Source: Nocardia sp. alder85J
GTDB taxonomy: Bacteria; Actinomycetota; Actinomycetes; Mycobacteriales; Mycobacteriaceae
NCBI RefSeq assembly: GCF_020176955.2
Contig: NZ_JAIUCZ020000010.1
Coordinates: forward strand, 248,001-312,000
Direction: 5' to 3'
Length of the DNA stretch: 64,000 bases
The notes under the pieces were generated by a model. That model did not search any database, was not told the origin of the DNA, and saw nothing but the letters and a program-made list of their open reading frames with translations. A program made the translations under genes and the position numbers. Positions 8,783 to 16,626 of the stretch are shown here, piece after piece (position 1 is the first letter of the stretch; each line of letters starts with the position of its first letter).

Positions 8783-8796
8783 GTTTCACGTGAAAC
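8783..8796. promoter_or_regulatory. parS-type ParB-binding palindrome
   Basis: GTTTCACGTGAAAC, a perfect 14-bp palindrome identical to the consensus centromere site recognised by chromosomal ParB in Streptomyces and other actinobacteria. No parA or parB gene is on the element, so only a host ParB could bind it. Confidence 0.85.
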
Positions 8797-8818
8797 CGTT
8801 GTACCACAACGCTTTTCG

Positions 8819-8839
8819 GCGGATAGGTTGTCTATCCGC
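8819..8839. repeat. 8-bp stem-loop next to parS
   Basis: GCGGATAG, a 5-base loop GTTGT, then CTATCCGC. A perfect stem in non-coding DNA 22 bp from parS. It could be an operator or part of a replication origin. Confidence 0.55.
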
Positions 8840-8862
8840 ACGTCCTGACTGCTTTTCCCCGG

Positions 8863-8991
8863 CCTTCCTCATACATGCCGCCCTCTGTGGAGCTCGTGCG
8901 TGTCAAGGATGCGCAGCACCGCGTAGCGGACGCCCGGAGGGTGGTCCTTGACTCGTGCGGGCGGAGCGAGACCATTCGGGCATGAGGAAGG
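8863..8991. repeat. Nested inverted repeats in element end
   Basis: An outer pair CCTTCCTCAT (8863-8872) and ATGAGGAAGG (8982-8991) encloses an inner pair GTCAAGGA (8902-8909) and TCCTTGAC (8945-8952). Two concentric perfect inverted repeats within 130 bp of non-coding DNA suggest a cruciform or multi-site protein target, such as an origin or transfer locus. Confidence 0.55.
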
Positions 8992-9183
8992 GTGGGGGGT
9001 TGCTAACGCGATCCGATGCCACTCCGGGAACGTGCCGGGTGCTCGGGTACTTCGGCTCGGCAATCTGGACCGCGTTGCGGGATGGCCTGATTCAGGGGCT
9101 GGGCGGGTTCGGCCTGGAGGGTTGCCGCCGACGCGCCGGTGTGCCTGAGCGGAGCTTGCGCAGGGAAGGTGCGCCGTAGCGTG

Positions 9184-9212
9184 GCGGCGGCGGCCCGTAG
9201 GGCCGCTGCCGC
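9184..9212. terminator. GC-rich hairpin, possible terminator or origin structure
   Basis: A 13-bp stem with one mismatch (left arm 9184-9196, loop GTA, right arm 9200-9212). It lies about 140 bp beyond the stop of the XRE/TPR gene on the minus strand. No T-run follows, as is common in high-GC actinobacteria. Confidence 0.45.
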
Positions 9213-10405
9213 TCTTGAACCTATATAGGCAAATTCGGCAACAACTGCATTGAGACGTGAGTCATGTCGTGAAACGGGGAACGGCTGGATCTCCGGGCCT
9301 CTGAGGTCAGAGACATAGATACCAGCCGTTCGAGGTGTTCTTCGGATCAAGCCGTTACGCAGCGTGCCCCGGCCCTGAAATGGCCCGAAGCTGCTCATGG
9401 TAATCGAGGGAGGCAGTCTCATTCGGATACTCAGAATCGAGTACCGAAGTCAGATCGCGGGCAACCAGCAGCAGCGACGGTACCGACTTTCGAGGCGTCT
9501 CAAGAGCGGCGGTGCCAAAGTGTATTGCTCCATCGAGGTCACCTTCTCGGGCGGCGGCGACGGCCAAGGTAATGCGCGCTTCGGCGTTGCGCATGGGAGT
9601 TCGCTCGTAGCCGTTGAAATCCGTTCCGGCCCGAATCACTTCATCGGCCAGGGTTCGAGAAAGGCGAGTGTCTCCGACGTGGCGGTAGCAGTCCATCGCA
9701 TAGAAATCGAACTTGCCCGGGTCGACTACGAAATGGTTCTTGATGTTCTCGGGGTACGGCATGCCGTCAAGCGCTGATCGGCCACGCTCAAGCGCCTTCT
9801 CCATCTCGGACTGTCGCCCCATGCGTGCCCAAGCCTTGGCTTCCTGCGCGATGAGCTGGACGAGGACGCCGTTGTTGCCTGCTGCGCCTTGCCCGGTCTC
9901 TGCGGCGGCGATCACACCGCGGTAGTCGCCGGCGGTGAGAGCGAACCATGCTTGCATCTCGTAGGCCCATCCGATGATCCCGGCGTTGTCGATCTCGATT
10001 CCGAGTTTCAGAGCCATTCGCCGAGTCGCGTCGGCTGCCTGACTTTCGCCAAGATCGTATTCAAGGCATCCCACCAGCAGCGCCAACCATCCCCCGAATT
10101 CGAGCGTCCGGCGTCGCTGGCTGAACGTGAGGTGCCGGTCTTGAAGCTCAACGATTCGACGGAGCCATTGTCGCCCTTCGATGATCAATTCTCGCGGCGG
10201 GGTAAACGCATATTCAGAGCACAGCTTGTCAACCGTGACATGAAGTGCGTCGATTGTTGCTTCGTTGATGTCGGATGTTTGAAGACGACTGACGATTTCC
10301 AGCGTGTCCATACCGGTCGCGGACAGGACAGCAAGGTCGGCGGGCTGATTGGATTCGGGCGGAAAAAGTGAGTCTGTAGCTGTTCCAAGCGTGGCCGCTA
10401 TAACC

Positions 10406-11977
10406 CAATGCCACGTAGGGTAAGTGGTGCGTCCGTGTGGTTTGGTTGTGCTGTTTGATTTTTCGGGTGCTTGTGGTGGGGGTGTGGCAGTGTCTCGGGG
10501 GTGACGGACGTGGTGGTGGCGACGCCGGACATGGTGTCGCTGGGTGTGCTGGCAGGGGTTGTGGACCGGGCTCGGGTGGAGGATGCGGTCATGGTGTGCG
10601 GGGCGCGTGCGCAGCGGTCGGGCGGGAAGTTGCCTCCGCATGTGGTGGCGTATCTGACGATGGCGTTGTGCCTGTTCGGCGGCGATTCCTATGAGGAGGT
10701 CGCGGTGAAGGTGACCGGGGCGCTGACCCGGTGGGGTTGCTGGGATGCGGGCTGGTCGCCGCCGACGGCATCGGGGATCACCCAGGCGCGTAAACGGTTG
10801 GGGCCCAAGGTTCTCGAGCGGGTGTTCGAGTCGGTTGCCGCACCGGTGGCGACTCCGGCGACGCGGGGGGCGTGGCTGGCGGGGCGCCGGCTGGTGGCCA
10901 TCGACGGTTTCGATGTGGACGTGGCTGACACCGAATCGAATGTGGCCGAATTCGGGTATCACGGGTCCGGGGACAACCGCTCGACCTATCCGAAAGCGCG
11001 GGTGGTCGCGTTGAGCGAGTGCGGTACGCATGTTTTTCTGGCCGCGGAGGTTACCGCGATCACTGTCGGGGAACGTGCCGCGGCTGCCCGGTTGTATCCG
11101 CGGCTGCTCGGTGACGAGATCTTGTGCGCGGACCGGGGTTTCTACTCCTTCGATGCGTGGGCGGCCGCGAAAGCCGGTGGGGCCGAACTGGTGTGGCGAG
11201 CACCGACCAATCTGCGCCTGCCGGTGGTGCGGGTACATGCGGACGGCACCTACGTGTCGGTACTCATCGATCCTGCCGTGCAGTCGAAACGGCGGCGTGC
11301 AGCGATCCTGGCCGCCGCGGCCGCGGGCGAGGACCTCGACGAAGCCGAGGACGCGCACCTGGTGCGCGTCGTGGAATACGATGTGCCCGACCGTAATCCC
11401 GACGGTGAGCTGATCGTGCTGCTGACCACCCTCACCGATCCCGCGGCCGTGCGCGCCGACCAGATCGCCGGCGCCTACCACGAGCGCTGGGAACACGAAA
11501 CCGCGAACGACCAGCTGAAAACCCACCTCCGCGGCCCCGGCGCCGTACTCCGGTCGAAGTCGCCGGAATTGGTCCATCAGGAGATCTGGGCGTGGCTGAC
11601 CGTCCACTACGCCATCGCCGCGGTCATGGCCCGCGCCGCCGAAGCCGCCGACCTGGACCCCGACCGAATATCGTTCATCCACGCACTCAACATCATCCGC
11701 CGCACCGCCACCGGCACGGCGGCTTTTCCCCCCTCACCGCTGGACCGACCCCGACGTGACCGCCTCGGTCGCCACTGAGATCACTACCCGGCTCAACCCA
11801 CCCCGGCGCCACCGCAGCTACCCACGCAAGATCAAACGCGGACGTCACAACGCCTACCTGATAAAACGCAAGTGCGACAAAGGAATCCGACACACCGGCC
11901 CGGCCACCATCAACCTGCGACGCCTACCCGCCGCATGACAAACCACACGGACGCACCACTTACCCTACGTGGCATTG
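10406..11977 (+). mobile_element. IS4-family insertion sequence
   Basis: 1.57 kb with perfect terminal inverted repeats of about 39 bp beginning CAATGCCACGTAGGG. It is flanked by the 10-bp direct repeat CGCTATAACC (10396-10405 and 11978-11987), which fits the 10-12-bp duplications of the IS4 family. It carries a single transposase region with a frame disruption. It is inserted in the element's XRE gene. Confidence 0.93.
10501..11938 (+). pseudogene. IS4-family transposase, frameshifted near C-terminus
   Basis: DDE transposase with AIDGFDVDV (first Asp), LCADRGFYSF (second Asp) and the IS4 signature Y-2-R-3-E-6-K as YHERWEHETANDQLK. The reading frame from GTG 10501 ends at 11778. The usual C-terminal text (TDPDVTASVATEITTRLNPP to NLRRLPAA) lies in the next frame and ends at 11938. 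The switch falls at TTTTCCCCCC (11724-11733). This is either an inactivating indel in the homopolymer or a recoding site. GTG 10501 is chosen because it follows a G-rich stretch; an upstream ATG at 10471 is possible. Confidence 0.82.
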
Positions 11978-12399
11978 CGCTATAACCCGAGCGTATTCAC
12001 GACTGGGCTTGTTCTCTCCCAGCTCCCAAGCCTTCCATCGCCGAAGGAGGTGATCAGCTTCGGGGAGTTGACGGTCTGAGTGCCGCCGCATCGTCTCTGC
12101 GGCCTCGGACTGCGAGTATCCGCGGGCCTCGCGCAGTGCCCGTATGCGCCGTGCCCATTCCGGTTGGTTGCCCACTGGTAACCCACTCCTCAAGGTAGGA
12201 CTTGTTCACTTTGGCTTAGCGGGTTAGATTCTCTCCGCCGCGCCGTTGCTGGGCATAGTGTTGAGCGATGGTGACATCTGGGTGACACGATCACATCACC
12301 CCCGGATAGCACCGTGTCCGCACCCTCTCGACACTGGTTGACGGTTGTAGCTACCCGAGATAGTTGCTTCATGGAAGCGATGCGTAGTCACCGGTGGTC

Positions 12400-13746
12400 C
12401 AGGGCCTCGGCGTAGTCGGGTACCGATCCGCTGATCTGGGGAAACTGGTTGCGTGACACACGGTTTGAGATGCTGGGCGGACACGAGTGACTCGAGGAAG
12501 ATGAAGGTTCCTACGCCTGACATCACTCTCGGAGACCCGTGCCCGCCGTACAAGTATGCCCTGCCGCGCCCACCACGATCGAGCTGGACAACGTTCCGCT
12601 CGAACAGGATCCGGCCAACGCTGCCGGCAGTTTGCTCGATGTCCTCCGACAGGTCCCCGATCCCCGCGACGCCCGCGGCCGCCGCTACGACCTGACCTCG
12701 GTCCTGCTGCTCGCTCTGGCCGCTACCGCCGCCGGCGCTCGCTCGTTCACCGCGATCGGCGAGTGGGCTGCCGACGCGTCCACCGCGGTGTCGGCCCGGC
12801 TCGGGTTCACCCGTCGCGCGCCGAGCGAGTCCGCGATCCGGCGGTTGCTGCAGCGCCTGGACACCGACCAGCTCGACCAGCTGATCGGCGCGTGGATGTG
12901 GTTGCGGGTCAGCGTGATCGGCGGCGCGAAAGTCATCTCCTTCGACGGGAAAGCCCTGCGTGGTGCCCGTGACGCCGCCGGGCATCTGACCTATCTGTTG
13001 TCGGGGATCTGCCAGGCCACCGGCGTGGTCGTGGCGCAGGTCGCGGTAGCGGACAAGACCAGCGAGGTGCCGATGCTGCGGAAGCTGTTGTCCGCGTTGA
13101 ACATCGCCGGATGCGTCATCACCGCTGATGCCGCCCATACCTGCCGTGAGACGGCGCATTCGATCGTCGAAGCGGGCGCCCACTACATCCTCTGCGTGAA
13201 GGGAAATCAGCCCAACCTGCGTAAACAGTTGAAGCAGCTGCCGTGGGACGACGTGCCGGTGCTCGACAAGTCGACCGGCAAGCCCGCGCACGGCCGCCGG
13301 GAGACCCGCACGGTGAAAGCGACCGGGATCGCGTCGGGGATCGGATTCCCCGGTGCGGCACAGGTTCTGCGGATCCACCGCACTCGCACCGTGATGTCGA
13401 AGCATCGAAAGATGCGGCGCCAGACCCGGGAGACGGTGTTCGTGGTGACGAGCCTGACCGTCGGTGACGCCGCTCATCACGTGATCGCCGACTATTTGCG
13501 GCGGCACTGGTCGATCGAGAACCGAGTGCATCACGTCAGGGACGTGACGTTCGACGAGGACCGGCACCAGGCCCGCACCGGTGCCGCCGGGCATGTCATG
13601 GCGATCCTGCGGAACACGACGATGTCGCTGCTGCGGCTGGCCGGACACCGCCACGTCGCGCCGGCGTTGCGGTACTACGGCCGGGACTACAACAGGCCGG
13701 TGGAATTACTGCTGGCCTGCTGAAACCCGACTACGCCGAGGCCCTG
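12400..13746 (+). mobile_element. ISAs1-family insertion sequence
   Basis: 1,347 bp with perfect 21-bp terminal inverted repeats (12400-12420 and 13726-13746) beginning CAGGGCCTCGGCGTAGTC. It is flanked by the 10-bp duplication ACCGGTGGTC (12390-12399 and 13747-13756). The right-hand copy supplies the first two bases of the GntR stop codon read on the minus strand, so the IS landed exactly at the end of that gene without damaging it. Confidence 0.93.
12539..13723 (+). CDS. ISAs1-family transposase
   Basis: Up to 394 residues; the true start may be an internal codon. The N-terminal DDE-associated region (SLLDVLRQVPDPRDARGRRY) and catalytic segments ISFDGKALRGA, ITADAAHT and HWSIENRVHHVRDVTFDED are all present and in frame. 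Those three carry the expected D, D and E. This transposase appears intact, unlike the IS4 copy. Confidence 0.92.
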   Translation: MPAVQVCPAAPTTIELDNVPLEQDPANAAGSLLDVLRQVPDPRDARGRRYDLTSVLLLALAATAAGARSFTAIGEWAADASTAVSARLGFTRRAPSESAIRRLLQRLDTDQLDQLIGAWMWLRVSVIGGAKVISFDGKALRGARDAAGHLTYLLSGICQATGVVVAQVAVADKTSEVPMLRKLLSALNIAGCVITADAAHTCRETAHSIVEAGAHYILCVKGNQPNLRKQLKQLPWDDVPVLDKSTGKPAHGRRETRTVKATGIASGIGFPGAAQVLRIHRTRTVMSKHRKMRRQTRETVFVVTSLTVGDAAHHVIADYLRRHWSIENRVHHVRDVTFDEDRHQARTGAAGHVMAILRNTTMSLLRLAGHRHVAPALRYYGRDYNRPVELLLAC

Positions 13747-13754
13747 ACCGGTGG

Positions 13755-14105
13755 TCAACTTTCGTTGGCCTGATTGGCGATTCGGTCGACACGCGCGGTC
13801 AGTCCGGTAACCAGGTCTCGAAGTTCACGGACCTCATCGCGCAATTCCTCGACGGATGCCGCTTCGGATGCCGGCGGGGCCTCGCTGACGAAGACGCCAA
13901 GCGACGGCACCGACGTGGCCCATCCTCCGTCGCACAAAGTACGGATCGCCTTCGAGGCGGTCATGGGGGCTACCTGGTAGTCGGTAGCAATTGTTCGTTG
14001 CGACGGAATCCTGTCGCCCGGTCTGAGCTGGCCGGACTCTATCTTCTTGCGAATGTCCGCAACGACCTGGAGATATGGCGCGGTGGCGCCTTTCGGGGTG
14101 GTCAC
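13755..14105 (-). CDS. GntR-family regulator of the element (KorSA-like)
   Basis: 116 residues. A GntR winged helix occupies about 8-75 (YLQVVADIRKKIESGQLRPGDRIPS, then a recognition helix around APMTASKAIRTL). A short coiled-coil tail EELRDEVRELRDLV replaces a ligand-binding domain. Small GntR proteins of this kind repress replication and transfer genes on pSAM2-type elements. The gene is divergent from the rep operon, with a palindromic site in the shared promoter. The start is GTG 14105. An ISAs1 copy abuts its stop codon. Confidence 0.88.
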   Translation of the reverse strand: MTTPKGATAPYLQVVADIRKKIESGQLRPGDRIPSQRTIATDYQVAPMTASKAIRTLCDGGWATSVPSLGVFVSEAPPASEAASVEELRDEVRELRDLVTGLTARVDRIANQANES

Positions 14106-14125
14106 AATCTGAGTATAGCGAACCT

Positions 14126-14154
14126 GACCTAGGCCGCCATATATCGGTTAGGTC
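14126..14154. promoter_or_regulatory. Candidate operator between GntR gene and rep operon
   Basis: GACCTA (14126-14131) and TAGGTC (14149-14154) form a perfect inverted repeat 20 bp upstream of the GntR start. On the other side a TATAAC box (14195-14200) precedes the rep operon. Binding by the GntR protein would allow control of both directions. No experiment is implied. Confidence 0.5.
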
Positions 14155-14220
14155 ACCCCCATTGCGTTCTGCACTATGGTGCACTAGGGTGGTATATAAC
14201 AGCTAGAGGGGATGGAACCG

Positions 14221-14667
14221 ATGAGCGCCTTGACGACACAATCGACTGACAATTTGGGGGCTGTGATCATGAGCCCCGCGAAGCTGATCCCGCTGCCCGC
14301 TCGGGCTGAGGCGGTGCTGCGTCCTCCTCGGTTGACGTTCGCCAACCGCTGCATCTGGTGCGGCATCGCGGATTGCGCGGACCCGGATTGTGTTGCCTTG
14401 CACGAGGTTTCCCAGTGGCGGACCTGCCGCCAGTGTGACGGTACCGGGCTGGCGTTCTCCGGTCCCCAGGGCTGCACGTGCGCTTTCGGCCTGGTCCATG
14501 TGGCCCCGGTGGTGCGGCGTCGGCTGCGGGTGTCGGCGAAGGGGGTGGAGGTGTTCGAGGACGGGCATTGGTCCGGCTATAACGAGCGGACCTACTACGA
14601 CTTCACGCACCGGGTGCAGGAGCCGAAGCGGTTCCGCCCGGTCACTCCGGTGGAGGAGGTGGCGTGA
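14221..14667 (+). CDS. Small zinc-ribbon protein of element, upstream of rep
   Basis: About 148 residues. Two cysteine clusters are clear: CIWCGIADCADPDC (residues about 43-56) and CRQCDGTG followed by CTC (about 68-88), resembling a DnaJ-type zinc finger. Function is unknown. Proteins like this often precede the initiator gene in actinomycete integrative elements. ATG 14221 has AGAGGGG nine bases upstream; ATG 14212 is too close to it. The stop overlaps the rep start by 4 bp. Confidence 0.72.
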   Translation: MSALTTQSTDNLGAVIMSPAKLIPLPARAEAVLRPPRLTFANRCIWCGIADCADPDCVALHEVSQWRTCRQCDGTGLAFSGPQGCTCAFGLVHVAPVVRRRLRVSAKGVEVFEDGHWSGYNERTYYDFTHRVQEPKRFRPVTPVEEVA

Positions 14668-16424
14668 CCGATCCGGTGGATCTGGACGGAGACACCCCGG
14701 TCCGTCTCACGGCGGCGGACCGGCGTGCCCGGCCGAACATGCTGGAGATTGCCCAGGGCGCGGCGGAGAAGTTCAAGGTGTGCAAGCGTCCGATCCCGAT
14801 GCGCGCGTTCCATCCTGCCTCCGGTGACTCGAAATATGTGGGGGCGGCGTGTAAGACGACACGCGAGTCGGATTGCCCGGCGTGTGCGGCGAAGGCGAAG
14901 GCGTTGCGGGTGACCCAGTGCCACGAGGGCTGGCACATGACCGCCAATCCCACCGACGAGCACCAGCCACCGACCGAGCACCAGACAGCGCTGTTGGTCG
15001 CGCGGGCGGACCTGCTCGCCGAGTACCGCGCTGCTCGTGAAGCCGATGACGAGCCGACCGCGCAGGGCTTCCGGGAGGTGATCGCCGACCTGGACCGGGA
15101 ACTCCGCGACACGGGACTGCGTGGCCGTATCCCCGGTATCGACGCGGTGGCGAAACGGCGTGCGGTGAAGTCGACCCGTCGCCGGCAGGACGCCCCGGAT
15201 CTGCCTCGCAAGAAGGTGTCGAAGGACACGACCGGCCGGACCTATGCGGGCCGGTATCAGCCGTCGATGTTCGCGACGTTCACCCTGGGCTCGTATGGCC
15301 GTTGCCATTCCACGGGCGCGGTCAACAGGAAGGGTGAGCCCTGCGGCGACGGGTCGCCGGTGGACCCGGACAGCTACGACTACCGGCAGGCGGCCCGGGA
15401 TGCGATCTTCTTCCCTCAGTTGTTCGATCGGACGATCCAGAATTGGCGGCGGGCGACCGGCCGTGATGTGCAGTACTTCGCCGCGATCGAGCCGCAGCGT
15501 CGCGGTGCCCCGCACGTCCATCTCGCGGTCCGCGGCACCGACCCGCACGAGCTGATCGGCCAGATTCTCGCGGCGACCTATCACCAGGTGTGGTGGCCGC
15601 ACTTCGACCACGAGGTCTACACCGGCGACCGGATGCCCGAATGGGACCACCGGGCGGGCGGATTCGTGGACCCCGACACCGGCCACCCGCTGACCTCTTT
15701 CGATGACGCCCGCGCGGTGATGGATTCGGTGGACGAGGTGGAACCGGCGCACGTGATCCGCTGGGGTGTCCAGGCCGACACCCGCGACATCGGCGTCGAT
15801 GACCATGTGGACGCGGACGGGGAATACGGCCCGGTCCGGCCGAACAAGGCCAAGGGCGTGCTCGCCGGGACGAAGGACGCGAACCGGCTGATCGGCTACC
15901 TCACGAAGTACCTGACCAAGTCCATCGGGGAAGTGCTGGAGCCGCCGAACGAGCGGACCCGGCGGCACTACGACCGGTTGCATGCGGAGTTGCAGCGGAC
16001 CCCGTGTTCTCCGACGTGCGCGGTGTGGCTGCGGTACGGGATCTCTCCGCGGAACGCGAAGGCCAAGATGCAGCCGGGCCGGTGCAAGAGCAACGCGCAC
16101 AAGCGCGACACCCTCGGTATCCGGGGTCGGCGGGTGCTGGTGTCGCGGCGGTGGAGCAACAAGACCCTGCCCGATCACAAGGCGGACCGGATCGAATTCG
16201 TTCGGCAAGTCCTGGCGAAGGTCGGGAAGGTCAAGCAAGCCCAGTCCGAAGGCTGGATCATCCGCCTCGCCGAACCTGCGGACCCGGACGTCCCGACCCG
16301 TGAGCAGTTCATCTTTGGTGCCATCGCGGACCGGACGACATGGCAGAACGACTACAACCAAGCGCTCGGACTCATGGGTCCACCAGGGGCGCAACAGGTT
16401 TCGGATATACCGGCTGCGGCATAG
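14664..16424 (+). CDS. RepSA-like rolling-circle replication initiator
   Basis: 586 residues. It should nick the element's origin after excision to start rolling-circle replication. Visible features: an N-terminal zinc-like cluster (C40, C63, C71, C74), the HUH motif PHVHLAVRG with H284 and H286, and the tyrosine motif YLTKYLTKS with Y412 and Y416. These match the pSAM2 RepSA family. GTG 14664 overlaps the preceding stop by 4 bp, indicating coupling. It is followed by xis and int in the same direction. Confidence 0.9.
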   Translation: MTDPVDLDGDTPVRLTAADRRARPNMLEIAQGAAEKFKVCKRPIPMRAFHPASGDSKYVGAACKTTRESDCPACAAKAKALRVTQCHEGWHMTANPTDEHQPPTEHQTALLVARADLLAEYRAAREADDEPTAQGFREVIADLDRELRDTGLRGRIPGIDAVAKRRAVKSTRRRQDAPDLPRKKVSKDTTGRTYAGRYQPSMFATFTLGSYGRCHSTGAVNRKGEPCGDGSPVDPDSYDYRQAARDAIFFPQLFDRTIQNWRRATGRDVQYFAAIEPQRRGAPHVHLAVRGTDPHELIGQILAATYHQVWWPHFDHEVYTGDRMPEWDHRAGGFVDPDTGHPLTSFDDARAVMDSVDEVEPAHVIRWGVQADTRDIGVDDHVDADGEYGPVRPNKAKGVLAGTKDANRLIGYLTKYLTKSIGEVLEPPNERTRRHYDRLHAELQRTPCSPTCAVWLRYGISPRNAKAKMQPGRCKSNAHKRDTLGIRGRRVLVSRRWSNKTLPDHKADRIEFVRQVLAKVGKVKQAQSEGWIIRLAEPADPDVPTREQFIFGAIADRTTWQNDYNQALGLMGPPGAQQVSDIPAAA

Positions 16425-16436
16425 GGGAGGGTTGGA

Positions 16437-16625
16437 ATGGAGCTACCGGACAACCGGCTGTGGACAGCCGCGGAAGCGGCGTACTTCCTGGGGATGTCGG
16501 TCAAGACGCTGTACCAGTGGAAGTGGCTCGGCGAAGGTCCGCCGGTCACGACGGTAGGTCGGAGTCTCCGCTATCACCCGGGCAAGCTCAGGGCATGGGT
16601 GGACTCGAATTCGAGGGCTGCCTGA
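16437..16625 (+). CDS. xis: Excisionase (AlpA/MerR-like helix-turn-helix)
   Basis: 62 residues with a single winged-helix DNA-binding fold: LWTAAEAAYFLGMSVKTLYQWK, then the wing GRSLRYHPGKLRAWVD. It would bend att DNA and direct the integrase to excision. GGGAGG lies just upstream of ATG 16437. It sits between rep and int, its usual place in pSAM2-type elements. Confidence 0.88.
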   Translation: MELPDNRLWTAAEAAYFLGMSVKTLYQWKWLGEGPPVTTVGRSLRYHPGKLRAWVDSNSRAA

Positions 16626-16626
16626 G

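Larger units (their letters stand above)
8628..9354. other. Non-coding left end of element with parS and stem-loops
   Basis: No convincing coding sequence is present in this 0.7 kb. It holds the parS palindrome (8783-8796), a hairpin (8819-8839), nested inverted repeats (8863-8991), a GC-rich hairpin (9184-9212) and the palindrome CCTATATAGG (9220-9229). The density of symmetric sites suggests a cis-acting maintenance region: replication origin, partition site or transfer locus. This is inference from structure only. Confidence 0.6.
9355..12175 (-). pseudogene. XRE-family regulator with TPR-like C-terminus, split by IS4-family element
   Basis: The N-terminal part (12175 to 11978) encodes a Cro/CI-type helix-turn-helix: WARRIRALREARGYSQSEAAE, then a WKAWELGENKP segment. 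The IS at 10406-11977 interrupts codon 66. Removing it and one copy of the 10-bp duplication joins REYARVIA to ATLGTATD in frame, giving about 412 residues. The C-terminal part is helical, repeat-rich and TPR-like (about residues 130-400). GTG 12175 is preferred because GAGGAG lies 10 bases upstream. Such regulators are common on actinomycete plasmids and integrative elements. The insertion should abolish the intact protein. Confidence 0.88.

Noticed and set aside
8673..8951. 92-codon plus-strand frame in the left end of the element
   Set aside because: It spans the parS site and hairpins, has no ribosome site or homology, and is better read as non-coding.
12190..12372. 60-codon minus-strand frame between the XRE gene and ISAs1
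   Set aside because: No ribosome site and no protein-like pattern; it lies where the XRE promoter is expected.
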